64,000 bases of DNA, taken from positions 45,428-109,427 of the forward strand of contig JACPZX010000101.1 of the NCBI GenBank assembly GCA_016195325.1, given 5' to 3'. Positions 26,899 to 34,769 of this stretch are shown here, in pieces. Positions within the stretch are counted from its first letter, which is position 1; every line of letters begins with the position of its first letter. The position numbers and the translations under genes were made by a program. Below the pieces are notes generated by a model. It was not told the DNA's origin. It saw only the letters and a program-made list of their open reading frames with translations, and did no database searches. Source of the stretch: Acidobacteriota bacterium. Its GTDB lineage: Bacteria > Acidobacteriota > Polarisedimenticolia > JACPZX01.

Positions 26899-27105
26899 AT
26901 GGCCAGATTCAGAATGCAGGACATCCGGAGCGTGGAGAGGACGCCGACCGCTCCGGGAACTCTCCGCGCCAAGCTGGGTGAGCTGCTGTTCTCCTCCGTC
27001 AGCTGCACGGCGAAGGTGGACGCGCTGAACACGGAGACCGGGGAGTACCGCATCGTGCTCCAGGGAACTCTCGACAAGGAGGACAGCAAGTTCGACGAGT
27101 CCTGA
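26899..27105 (+). CDS. Small 68-residue protein, second of a tandem paralogous pair
   Basis: The ATG at 26899 follows GGGAGGTGA, again a very strong ribosome binding site. The protein starts MARFRMQDIRSVERTPTAP and ends GTLDKEDSKFDES. It is collinear with the preceding gene (about 59% identity by eye). The conserved parts are the MARFRM start, LR-K-GE, and the TGEYRI-LQGTLD block. The variable part is the centre, where this copy has Cys at 36 and the first has Cys at 38. It is soluble by composition. The duplicated arrangement and strong translation signals suggest an abundant structural or cargo protein, but function is unknown. Confidence 0.8.
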   Translation: MARFRMQDIRSVERTPTAPGTLRAKLGELLFSSVSCTAKVDALNTETGEYRIVLQGTLDKEDSKFDES

Positions 27106-27163
27106 GGCTCGCGAGCTCACGCCAGGACGGGCCGGCCCTCAAGGCGGCCCCCAGATCGATCTC

Positions 27164-27195
27164 GGGGCCCGGCGGCTGCCCGACGGCCGGGCCCC
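27164..27195 (+). terminator. Strong GC hairpin between the small genes and the rest of the set
   Basis: A perfect 10-bp stem (GGGGCCCGGC with GCCGGGCCCC) with a 12-nt loop lies about 60 nt after the second small gene. There is no T-run, so it may act as a partial terminator, an RNase barrier or a 3'-end stabiliser. Any of these would give higher expression of the small proteins than of the genes downstream. Confidence 0.45.
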
Positions 27196-27241
27196 CTCCC
27201 GGAGTCCCGTCCGGCTCCCGTGCCGGCGACCCGACACTTCG

Positions 27242-28138
27242 ATGACCGCAAAGAGAAAGCGCAGCGAGCCACCCGACGACGAGGCGCCTCGATCTCACAT
27301 GCCGCGGAAGCCGCGACCGGGGCGGGAGGCGGGGGAAATCGACCGGAGCGCCAGCGCGCCAGCGGAGTCGGAGTTCGGGCCAGGCGGGACGGAGCGCCGA
27401 ATCCGCGTCCGCGACGTCGACTTCGGCGACTTCCCTCAGATCACACCGCTCAACGCATCGTTCCTCCCCGGCGCGCGCCGTCTGAAGCTCTCGCTCGTCA
27501 TCGACGGAGTCGACGCGGAGGCCGCGACGGCCGATCTGGTCGAATCGCTCACCGGGTTCCTCCCTTCGCTCAGCAGGCACAGGTGCTGCGGAGGGAACTC
27601 CGTCCGCGAGACCTTCGCCGGACGGGACCGCCGGCGCGGGTGCGCCGTGGACGATCGCGACCCGGGCGTCGATCTCGCGCACCTGGTCGAGCACGTGTGG
27701 ATCGACGTGCAGCACTACATCGCCCGGATGGAGAGGTGCTCGGGCGTGACGTGCGCATGGATCGAGCCGCCGAACAGGTACGACGTGTTCGTGGAGTGCC
27801 CCGACGAGACGGTCGGACGCACCTGCGCGGGACTCGCGCTCGATCTCGTCGAGGATCTTCTCGCGGGGCGCCGGCCGAATCCGAGGTATCTCTGCGTGAT
27901 CCACGTCGCGCGCCTTGCCCACGAGCACACCGGCCGCGCGCTCAACCCCCGGCTCCGACCCCTGGTCGAGACGTGGGGACGTCGCAACACGCTCGACGCG
28001 GTCGAGGCGCTCTGGGAGCGCGGCTTTCTCCGGGAGATGCCGGTCGCGTTCAACTTCAGCGGCGGCGCGCTTCTCGCGTTCGTGCCCCGCGAAGAGCCGG
28101 AGGCCTCCGGCTTGACTTGGCGCGCGCAGGCCCCCTAA
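27242..28138 (+). CDS. Stand-alone protein resembling the cyanophycin synthetase N-terminal domain
   Basis: This is a 298-residue protein. After a disordered, charged N terminus of ~50 residues comes a region with the order of motifs seen in the CphA1 N domain. These are GFLPSLSRHRC (about 106-116), DLAHLVEHVWIDVQHYI (144-160), then YDVFVECPDETVGR (180-193) and ALDLVEDLLAG. In full cyanophycin synthetase this domain precedes an ATP-grasp and a Mur-ligase-like domain and helps bind the growing peptide. Here both catalytic domains are absent and no ATP-grasp gene is nearby. The match is by motif pattern, not alignment. It lies between the small paralogues and the ParA-type ATPases, suggesting a binding or scaffold role. 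Confidence 0.75.
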   Translation: MTAKRKRSEPPDDEAPRSHMPRKPRPGREAGEIDRSASAPAESEFGPGGTERRIRVRDVDFGDFPQITPLNASFLPGARRLKLSLVIDGVDAEAATADLVESLTGFLPSLSRHRCCGGNSVRETFAGRDRRRGCAVDDRDPGVDLAHLVEHVWIDVQHYIARMERCSGVTCAWIEPPNRYDVFVECPDETVGRTCAGLALDLVEDLLAGRRPNPRYLCVIHVARLAHEHTGRALNPRLRPLVETWGRRNTLDAVEALWERGFLREMPVAFNFSGGALLAFVPREEPEASGLTWRAQAP

Positions 28139-28190
28139 CATGCGCCGCAACTTCTGACGCGGTGACGGATTCCGTGATTTCGGAGGAACG

Positions 28191-28889
28191 TTGCCAGCAG
28201 CCAGGCTTCAGCCTCTGCCCTTCCCAGATCCTGCGCGTCTCCTCGATCTGATCGAACAGGAGCCGTCCCTCATCGAGGCCGGACTCACCCTCGTGGCCCG
28301 CCGGCTGCCGATCCCCGTCAAGGGCGACGCCGTGACTCTCGATGGCCTTGCGTACGACGCGCGCGGCCGTTGCGTGGCGATCCGGGCGGTCGAATGTCTC
28401 ACGCCGCGGAGTGTCGAGCAGATGCTCGTCGCGCGCGGCTGGATCGCCGAAAGCCTCGAGACCCTGAGGGCGCTCTCGCCGCAGCTGGCGAAGTGCGGGA
28501 ACGGCGCGCGCGCGCTTCTGATGGCCGGCTCGGTCGAGCCCGCGGCCGCGACCCTTCTCGCCCACCTGGCCTCGGGCGCCCCCGAGGTCCTGGAGGTGCA
28601 CGCTTTCGAGCTCCCGACTGGACTCGCGCTCCACGTCACCGCCCTCACGCCCATTCCGGCCGGCTCGGCGCGCCCGGCAGCGCCCGCACCGTCCGCGAAA
28701 CCCGCGCCGATCGACAGGGAGATGAATCCTCTCGCGGGGATTCCGCTCACGTCGGACGAGCTCGCGGAGTTCCGCAGGCTCTCGATGGCGCGCCCTCAGG
28801 CGGCGAAGCCGGGCGCCTCCGGGGAAGGGCGAGTGTCCGCCTCGTTCTCCAGCGCGAACGAAGTGCGCGGCGGATTTCTGGAAAATTGA
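28191..28889 (+). CDS. Protein with PD-(D/E)XK-like N-terminal region, catalytic residues apparently lost
   Basis: This is a 232-residue protein. Residues 25-90 read like the core of NucS/DUF91-type nuclease folds: PSLIEAGLTLVARRLPIPV, then TLDGLAYDARGRCVAIRAV, then SVEQMLVARGWIAESL. The Asp is present (Asp51), but the expected E-x-K is Arg65-Ala-Val67, so nuclease activity is unlikely. A Pro/Ala-rich linker follows near residue 160, then a short helical tail (LTSDELAEFRRLSMARP). The TTG start has CGGAGGA upstream. Its stop overlaps the next ATG by one base (TGATG), so it is tightly coupled to the MinD-like ATPase. The fold assignment is by eye. Confidence 0.7.
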   Translation: MPAARLQPLPFPDPARLLDLIEQEPSLIEAGLTLVARRLPIPVKGDAVTLDGLAYDARGRCVAIRAVECLTPRSVEQMLVARGWIAESLETLRALSPQLAKCGNGARALLMAGSVEPAAATLLAHLASGAPEVLEVHAFELPTGLALHVTALTPIPAGSARPAAPAPSAKPAPIDREMNPLAGIPLTSDELAEFRRLSMARPQAAKPGASGEGRVSASFSSANEVRGGFLEN

Positions 28890-29980
28890 TGGCGAGCGAC
28901 GGCGTAAGGAAAAAGAAATCGCTCGGTCGCGGGATGAGCGATCTCATCGGAGACTCTCTCGAGAAGCTGGTTCGCGGCGACCCTGAGGCGGGGCTCTCGA
29001 AGATTCCCGACGACGAAGGGGCCTCCGCCCAGCCCGTCGCGGCCCCCGCGCCCGGCCTCCCGGCCGCGCCTCCCGCAACCGCGATGCGCACGGCCATCAC
29101 CCACCCGCAGCCGCGGCGCGCCGCGGCGGACTCCCCCGCGACCGCGTTCGTCGTCGCCGTCGCCAGCGGCAAAGGGGGCACGGGAAAGTCGCTCATCGCC
29201 GTCAACCTCGCGGTCGCGCTCGCCGAGTCCCAGCGCGTGGGCCTCATCGACCTCGACCTCGGCCTGGCGAACGCCCACATCCTGCTCGGTCTGCTCCCGC
29301 GGTTCGACGTGTCGCACCTCCTGCGCGGCGAGCGCTCGCTCGACGACGTCCTGCTCGCGGGCCCGCGCGGCGTCCTGGTGCTCCCGGGCGCCTCGGGGAT
29401 CCCCGAGATGGCCGGGCTCGACGATTCGAGCCTCGGCGCGCTCGCCTCGGCCATCGCACCGCTCATGGCGCGCTCGGACATCGTCCTGCTGGACTGCCCC
29501 GCCGGATTGAGCCGGCAGAGCATCGTCTTTCTGCATGGAGCCGATCTGGTTCTCGTCGTCACCACGGAGGACCTGACGTCGATGACGGACGCCTATGCGC
29601 TGATCAAGACCCTCGTCACGCACCGGCCGCAGGCGTCGGTGGGGCTCCTCGTAAACGACGCGCGCTCGGCCATGGACGGGGCGGAGACGTACCGCAAGAT
29701 CAGCCACGTCGCGCGCAAGTTCCTCGGCAGGGAAATCCTCTCGATGGGGACGATCCCGCGCGATGCGTACCTCGAGCGGTCGGTGAGGGAGCGGCGCCCG
29801 GTGGTCCTCGCCCATCCGACGGCGCCGTCGTCGCGCGCGCTTCTCGAGCTCACCGGCCGGCTCGCGGATCGAGAGCCGATCGACTCGATTCTCAATTTCT
29901 CGCAGCGGGTGGGCCGCGTGCTCACCGCCGCGGGCGTCGGCTCCGTCGACCCCGTGATGGGAGACGCATGCGCGTCCTGA
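28889..29980 (+). CDS. MinD/FlhG-like P-loop ATPase with ParB-like N-terminal peptide
   Basis: This is a 363-residue protein. The ATPase domain has the deviant Walker A VASGKGGTGKSLIAVNLA (Lys95, Lys100), the A' motif VGLIDLDLGLANAHILLGL and IVLLDCPAGLSRQSI. These are the features of MinD/FlhG/YlxH proteins, ATP-driven dimers that mark cell positions. The first ~85 residues are an extra disordered region. Residues 8-21 (KKKSLGRGMSDLIG) resemble the conserved N terminus of ParB, which stimulates ParA-type ATPases. The C terminus (IDSILNFSQRVGRVLTA) is not an obvious MinD amphipathic helix. It overlaps the ParA gene by 13 bp. Confidence 0.88.
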   Translation: MASDGVRKKKSLGRGMSDLIGDSLEKLVRGDPEAGLSKIPDDEGASAQPVAAPAPGLPAAPPATAMRTAITHPQPRRAAADSPATAFVVAVASGKGGTGKSLIAVNLAVALAESQRVGLIDLDLGLANAHILLGLLPRFDVSHLLRGERSLDDVLLAGPRGVLVLPGASGIPEMAGLDDSSLGALASAIAPLMARSDIVLLDCPAGLSRQSIVFLHGADLVLVVTTEDLTSMTDAYALIKTLVTHRPQASVGLLVNDARSAMDGAETYRKISHVARKFLGREILSMGTIPRDAYLERSVRERRPVVLAHPTAPSSRALLELTGRLADREPIDSILNFSQRVGRVLTAAGVGSVDPVMGDACAS

Positions 29981-30807
29981 GCATCACGAACCAGAAGGGA
30001 GGCTGCGGAAAGACGACGACCGCCATCAATCTCGCCGCCTGCCTCGCCGAGCGGAAGATGGACGTCCTCCTGGTGGACATGGACCCGCAGGCGCACGCCA
30101 CGCTCGGTCTCAGCGCACGGGGCGGCGCCCCGGCGGGTGCGATTCATGATCTCCTCCTCTCGCCCAACGATCTGTCCGCCCGCGCCATCCGCGTCCGCGA
30201 CGGGCTCGACCTCGTTCCGGCCGGCGACGAGCTCCTCTTCCTCGATTCCGAGCTGGCGCGCACGGCGGACGGCGAGGAGCGTCTCATGGAGTGCCTGAGG
30301 CGCACGACGCGCCGCTACTCCTTCGTGATCATCGACTGCCCGCCGAGCCTCGGCACCCTGACGCTCGCGGCGCTGCGCGCGAGCGACACGATTCTCATTC
30401 CGGTCGAGATCGGCTTCTTCTCGCTCAACGGAGTGGGGAACTTCCTGCGCGCCGTCAGGCGCCACCGGCCGGAGTGGCTGAAGGAGAAGAGAATCCGCGC
30501 CGTCGCCACGATCTACGATCACCAGACCTCGTTCGCCCGCGAGGTGCTCGCCGAGATCCGCTCGTTCTTCGGCGAGGCGCTCTACGCCACCGCGATCCAC
30601 CGCAACGTGCGGCTGAAGGAGGCGGCGTCGCACGGTCTGGCCGTCCTCGACTACGATCGGCGGGCGCGCGGGACCGAGGACTACTCATCGCTCGCCTCCG
30701 AGGTCATCCGCGATCTCGTCCCGGAGCTGGCGAACCGCGCCCTCGCGGAGCATGCGCATCTCGAGGAAGGCGCGCGGCCCGGCGGCCTGGAGCCGGGTGC
30801 CCACTGA
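29968..30807 (+). CDS. ParA family ATPase
   Basis: This 279-residue protein is close to the Soj/ParA core, with no N-terminal DNA-binding extension. The motifs are NQKGGCGKTTTAINLAACLA (Lys10, Lys15), LLVDMDPQAHATLGL and FVIIDCPPSLGTLTLAAL, then ILIPVEIGFFSLNGV. Such ATPases bind DNA non-specifically when ATP-bound and move or space cargo such as plasmids, chemoreceptor arrays or carboxysomes. There is no ParB gene and no parS-like array nearby, so chromosome segregation is not the obvious role. It overlaps the MinD-like gene upstream by 13 bp. Confidence 0.92.
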   Translation: MRVLSITNQKGGCGKTTTAINLAACLAERKMDVLLVDMDPQAHATLGLSARGGAPAGAIHDLLLSPNDLSARAIRVRDGLDLVPAGDELLFLDSELARTADGEERLMECLRRTTRRYSFVIIDCPPSLGTLTLAALRASDTILIPVEIGFFSLNGVGNFLRAVRRHRPEWLKEKRIRAVATIYDHQTSFAREVLAEIRSFFGEALYATAIHRNVRLKEAASHGLAVLDYDRRARGTEDYSSLASEVIRDLVPELANRALAEHAHLEEGARPGGLEPGAH

Positions 30808-31096
30808 CCGGGCGCGCGCGGGGGAATCGCCGGCCGGCGAAGGGTCGCTCGCGGGTCAGTGCGTGAACGATCGACGGGGCGTCACCCTCGAGGAGCAGGG
30901 GATGCTCGCGGGCCCCCCGCGCTGGAACACCGCGCCGGATCTCGGGGGAGACCGGGAGCGCGACGGGAGAGCCGATCGATTCGCCGGGGTGGTTCCCGTG
31001 CCGCCGGCAGACGAGTCCGCGTCTTTCTGGAGCTTCGGCGGCCCCCCTCGCGCCGCGCGGAGAAGGCGATTCGTCGACGACTACGAGAAGCCGTGA
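30752..31096 (+). CDS. Possible small protein after parA
   Basis: An open frame of up to 114 codons overlaps the 3' end of the ParA gene. The start is unclear: ATG 30752, GTG 30797 or GTG 30863 are all possible, none with a strong ribosome binding site. The C-terminal part (ESASFWSFGGPPRAARRRRF, then VDDYEKP) has gene-like codon use and no family I know. It would be a soluble, basic protein. Confidence 0.4.
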   Translation: MRISRKARGPAAWSRVPTDRARAGESPAGEGSLAGQCVNDRRGVTLEEQGMLAGPPRWNTAPDLGGDRERDGRADRFAGVVPVPPADESASFWSFGGPPRAARRRRFVDDYEKP

Positions 31097-31113
31097 CGGT
31101 CTCGGAGGATGGT

Positions 31114-31323
31114 ATGAAAGAGCCCGTGGGTCACCCGATTCCGATGAACGAGCGCGGGGACCAGAGGGGCGGATCGATGCTGGTCCCGGCGCTCGCGACC
31201 CCCCCCGCCCGGACGTCGCACCACGCCCTCGCCGCGGAGACGACCTGCTCCGCCTGCCCGGACGATGCCGCCGCGGCCGAGCTGGGCTACCGTCTCGTGC
31301 TCCGCTGCACGACGAGCGCGTAG
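31114..31323 (+). CDS. Possible small Cys-containing protein (69 aa)
   Basis: The ATG at 31114 follows GGAGG at good spacing and opens a 69-residue frame with a CSAC pair and a third Cys near the end (ELGYRLVLRCTTSA). It lies last in the plus-strand set and is convergent with purE, leaving only ~14 bp between the ends. No family is recognised. The ribosome binding site is the main support. Confidence 0.45.
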   Translation: MKEPVGHPIPMNERGDQRGGSMLVPALATPPARTSHHALAAETTCSACPDDAAAAELGYRLVLRCTTSA

Positions 31324-31337
31324 CGCGCGCCGGGGAG

Positions 31338-31850
31338 TCAGCTCCCGTTCTCGACCTTCGCCGCCTTCCGCTCCACGTCGTCGGCCATCTTCTTCTTGTG
31401 ATCCGCGAGCTTCTTCTTGAGCGCCGGGTCCCCGGTCGCGAGAATCTGCACGGCGAGGATGGCCGCGTTGCGCGCACCCCAGGGGCCGACCGAGGTCACG
31501 GCGACCGGAACTCCGGGCGGCATCTGCACCGACGCGAGCAGCGCGTCGAACCCTCCCAGAGGGGAGGACGCCAGCGGAACGGCGATCACCGGGACGGTCG
31601 TCAGCGCTGCGAGGACCCCCGCGAGATGCGCGGCGCCGGCGGCTCCCGCGATCAGAACCTGGATTCCCCGGGCGTCCACCGACGCGGCGTACCGCTCGAC
31701 CCTCGCGGGCGACCTGTGCGCCGACGCGACGGTGATCTCCGAGGCGACGCCGAACTCCTCGAGAACCCGGGACGCCTCACCCATCACGGCGAGGTCCGAA
31801 TCACTTCCCATCACGATGCCGACCCGCGCCGGCGCTTTCGCGCTCTTCAT
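31338..31850 (-). CDS. purE: 5-(carboxyamino)imidazole ribonucleotide mutase
   Basis: About 170 residues. VGIVMGSDSDLAVM, ASAHRSPARVERYA and IAGAAGAAHLAGVLAAL are the class I PurE signatures. The enzyme converts N5-CAIR to CAIR in purine synthesis. The ATG at 31850 is preferred (MKSAKAPARVGIVMG). A longer frame would add 16 unconserved residues. The C terminus has an unusual Lys-rich helix (KKKLADHKKKMADDVERKA). It follows purD by 19 bp in the same direction. No purK is seen in the window. Confidence 0.94.
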   Translation of the reverse strand: MKSAKAPARVGIVMGSDSDLAVMGEASRVLEEFGVASEITVASAHRSPARVERYAASVDARGIQVLIAGAAGAAHLAGVLAALTTVPVIAVPLASSPLGGFDALLASVQMPPGVPVAVTSVGPWGARNAAILAVQILATGDPALKKKLADHKKKMADDVERKAAKVENGS

Positions 31851-31869
31851 GTCGTGACCCACCTGTCCT

Positions 31870-33180
31870 TCAGACACCCGCCCCCTCCGCCCCGGCAATC
31901 CGGCGCACGGCGGCGGAGGCGATGTCCCTCCTGAACATCATCCCTTCGAACCGAATCCTGGCGACGGCCTGGTACGCCGTCCGGGCCGCGGCATCGAGCC
32001 CCGCCCCGACCGCTGTGACCGAAAGAACCCTTCCCCCGGCCGTCTCGACTTCCCCCATTTTCCCCACTTTCGTCCCGCAATGGAACACGGTGGCCCCCGG
32101 AACCGCTCCCGCCTCCGGCAGCCCATCGATGCGCCGGCCCCTCTCGTACGAGCCGGGATAGCCTCCCGAGGCCACCACCACCGTCACGGCGGGCTCGGGC
32201 CGCCATTCGATCTTCCGATCGAGAGGAAGCGAACCTTCCGCGGCCGCCGCGAGCCACGGCACGATGTCGCTCCGCATCCGCGGCAGGAGGAGTTCCGCCT
32301 CGGGATCCCCCAGACGCGCGTTGTATTCGAGGACCATCGGTCCGCGCTCGGTGAGCATGAGTCCGGTGTAGAGAATTCCCTGATAGGCGCGCCCCTCGCG
32401 CGCCATCCCCGAGACGGTGGGCTCGATGATCCGCGAGAAGACGTCCTTCACCAGAGCCGCATCCACGTACGCGGAGGGTGAATACCCCCCCATGCCGCCC
32501 GTGTTCGGCCCCAGATCGCCGTCGAGCGCGCGCTTGAAGTCCTGGCACGTCGGCCACTCGACGACGCGGGTTCCGTCGCAGAGCGCGAAGAACGACACCT
32601 CGGGCCCGGTGAGGCATTCCTCGACGATGACGGCGTCCCCCGCGTCGCCGAACGCCCGCTGATCCATCATCAGGCGGACCGCGGCCAGCGCCTCCGCGGC
32701 GCGCGCCGCGACCACCACTCCCTTGCCCGCTGCGAGCCCGTCGGCTTTCACGACGATCGGATACCGCGTCGAGTCCGCCTCGAGGTGGGCGACGGCGGCG
32801 GGAAGGGATCGGAAGACCCGGTAGTCCGCCGTCGGTATCCCGTGGCGCGTCATGAACTCCTTCGCGAAGACCTTGCTCGCCTCGAGGGCCGCGGCGTTCC
32901 GCCGGGGCCCGAACACTCTCAGCCCGAGCCGTTGCAGCTCGTCCGCGAGGCCCAGGCTCAGCGGCAGCTCGGGACCCACGACGGTGAGGTCGATGGACTC
33001 CCTGGCCGCGAACTCCGCGAGCCCCGAGACGTCCGCGGCATCGATCGCGAGGCATTCGGCGAGAGAGGCGATGCCGGCGTTTCCCGGGGCGCAATAGACG
33101 CGATCGACGAGCGGCGACTGGGCGATCTTCCAGACGAGGGAATGCTCCCTTCCGCCTCCACCCACGACGAGAACCTTCAT
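31870..33180 (-). CDS. purD: Phosphoribosylamine-glycine ligase (GAR synthetase)
   Basis: This is a 436-residue ATP-grasp enzyme. It starts MKVLVVGGGGREHSLVWKIA, with the P-loop-like phosphate site. The next motifs are LTVVGPELPLSLGLADEL, IVVKADGLAAGKGVVVA and EYNARLGDPEAELLLPRM (metal ligands). It joins glycine to phosphoribosylamine in purine synthesis. The ATG at 33180 has GGGGAG upstream. The open frame continues far upstream of this ATG, but only as antisense-type extension. It is the first gene of a purD-purE pair. Confidence 0.96.
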   Translation of the reverse strand: MKVLVVGGGGREHSLVWKIAQSPLVDRVYCAPGNAGIASLAECLAIDAADVSGLAEFAARESIDLTVVGPELPLSLGLADELQRLGLRVFGPRRNAAALEASKVFAKEFMTRHGIPTADYRVFRSLPAAVAHLEADSTRYPIVVKADGLAAGKGVVVAARAAEALAAVRLMMDQRAFGDAGDAVIVEECLTGPEVSFFALCDGTRVVEWPTCQDFKRALDGDLGPNTGGMGGYSPSAYVDAALVKDVFSRIIEPTVSGMAREGRAYQGILYTGLMLTERGPMVLEYNARLGDPEAELLLPRMRSDIVPWLAAAAEGSLPLDRKIEWRPEPAVTVVVASGGYPGSYERGRRIDGLPEAGAVPGATVFHCGTKVGKMGEVETAGGRVLSVTAVGAGLDAAARTAYQAVARIRFEGMMFRRDIASAAVRRIAGAEGAGV

Positions 33181-33269
33181 GAGGAACTCCCCCTGCCGCG
33201 CGGCGGGAATGCCGAAGTGTCCGGGAGGTGAGTATTTCACCGGGCCTGGTGGCGGATCAAGGAACGGGC

Positions 33270-34769
33270 TCAGCGGCCGGTCTTTGCCGCCAACTCGCCG
33301 CCCTTCGCGCGAGCGGGCTCGTAGTACCGCACGAGCGCGTCGACGATCCCCGCGGCCACCCGCTGACGGAACTCCGTCGTCACGATCAGCGCGCGGTCCT
33401 CGTCGTTGTTCAGGTTGGCGATCTCGACCAGAAGCGCGTGCGGGATGCGCGAGTCCCGGAGAACCGCGGGGATCCACTCGCGGCCGGATCGAATGACGTG
33501 ATTCCGGATCGGCTGGTAAGGCTCGACGGCGACTCGCTGAGCGCGGAGCGACGCGATGACGCGCCGGGCGAGACCCCGGGACAGGCCCTCGGATCGTCTC
33601 AGCCCGCTCAGCGTCACTCCCTTCGGAGCGCTCCGACGATGGTCCGGCCCCGGGACGTAGATCATCGTCCCGCGAATCGAGGGGTGCAGCGAGTCGGCGT
33701 GGATGCTCAGGAAGACGACGTGGTCGTCCGGAACTCCCGCGGCGGAGAGTCTGTCCAACTCCGCGTTCGCCAGACGCCAGCGCAGGTTCACGCCGGTCGT
33801 CGTGGCGCCCGGGGAGCGCAGGCTGAACGGTGGGTCGCTCAGGATCTCCTCGTCGCGATCCCGGCGGATTCTTCCGTCCTGCGGCCGGTAGCCGGTGCTC
33901 TGATCGCGGATGGTCGCCACGACGACCGCCTTCGTGTTCTTCTCGAGGAGCGCCCGGACGCGGCACAGGATGTCGTAGGCGTACTCCTTTTCCTGCACTC
34001 CCGCGCTGACCGCCCCCGAGTCATCGCCGCCGTGCCCCGCGTCCAGGACGACGTGCACCCCCGCGAGCCTCTCGGCCCCGCCCCGAACTTTCTGGCGCGT
34101 CGACTCGACGATCCCCTCCTCCATGTCGGCGCGCGCCGGCGCCCCGTTCGGCAGGAACTCCGGGTTCACGAGCTCCAGGGGGATCTTGACCGGAAAGCCG
34201 GCGTCGATATTCCTCGGATCTGTGATGCCGCTCCGCCCGGCCACGAGGGCGGCGAGCGTGTTCACCTCCGACGGGTCGACGCGGCCCGTGAATCGGACGA
34301 CGACGGCCGAATAGAGAGCCTCGCCGGGCTTCAGCCGGTAGACGGCGTAGGGGCCCGCCGCGTCGGTGCCGAACTCCAGCGGCGAGGTCGGGACCTCCTC
34401 CGGGAAGAGAGCCGACAGAACGAGACGGCGCCGCTCTTCCGAGAGGGCCTCGAGGGGAACGTGGTAGAAGGAACCGGGGACGGGCTCGGCTCCCCCGTTC
34501 GCCGCCTTGAGTGCCGCCGCGGAGGCCGTGGAGCCGGCGTAGCGGGCGGCCAGGCGCGCCGCGCTCTCGTCGGCGCCGGCCAGAACGTCGAGGAACAGCG
34601 AGCCGTCGCTCTCGGTTGCGAGCTCCCCGTCCGAGAGCACCACCCGCCGCACACCCTCGCCCGCGCGCGAATCCGCAATCGCCAGTGCCGCGAGGAGCAC
34701 CGCCGCGACGACGCCGATCCGCGCGCTAGATCGGCAGCTTGGGGTGTGGACCTTTGAGCGCGAGGGCAT
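33270..34769 (-). CDS. N-acetylmuramoyl-L-alanine amidase (Amidase_3) with N-terminal domain
   Basis: About 499 residues, periplasmic. A hydrophobic stretch ([13 protein letters not shown]) is followed by a ~230-residue domain of unknown type, which may bind peptidoglycan or partners and contains [12 protein letters not shown]. The zinc amidase follows: [17 protein letters not shown] with the first His, EKEYAYDIL with Glu, [12 protein letters not shown], and the catalytic-Glu strand [10 protein letters not shown]. It cleaves the amide between MurNAc and the stem peptide. The start is uncertain. The ATG at 34769 overlaps gatA by 44 bp and has no well-spaced ribosome binding site, while a GTG further in would shorten the signal. 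Confidence 0.88.
   Translation of the reverse strand: MPSRSKVHTPSCRSSARIGVVAAVLLAALAIADSRAGEGVRRVVLSDGELATESDGSLFLDVLAGADESAARLAARYAGSTASAAALKAANGGAEPVPGSFYHVPLEALSEERRRLVLSALFPEEVPTSPLEFGTDAAGPYAVYRLKPGEALYSAVVVRFTGRVDPSEVNTLAALVAGRSGITDPRNIDAGFPVKIPLELVNPEFLPNGAPARADMEEGIVESTRQKVRGGAERLAGVHVVLDAGHGGDDSGAVSAGVQEKEYAYDILCRVRALLEKNTKAVVVATIRDQSTGYRPQDGRIRRDRDEEILSDPPFSLRSPGATTTGVNLRWRLANAELDRLSAAGVPDDHVVFLSIHADSLHPSIRGTMIYVPGPDHRRSAPKGVTLSGLRRSEGLSRGLARRVIASLRAQRVAVEPYQPIRNHVIRSGREWIPAVLRDSRIPHALLVEIANLNNDEDRALIVTTEFRQRVAAGIVDALVRYYEPARAKGGELAAKTGR

Noticed and set aside
29968-30807. Chromosome-partition locus or plasmid origin around the ParA gene
   Set aside because: There is no ParB with a helix-turn-helix, no parS-like repeats, no replication initiator and no iterons. 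The context is chromosomal housekeeping genes.
31870-33966. A purD protein extended by ~260 residues
   Set aside because: The extension is antisense to nothing useful and Arg/Ser/Pro-rich. The conserved purD start MKVLVVGGGG with its own ribosome binding site lies at 33180.
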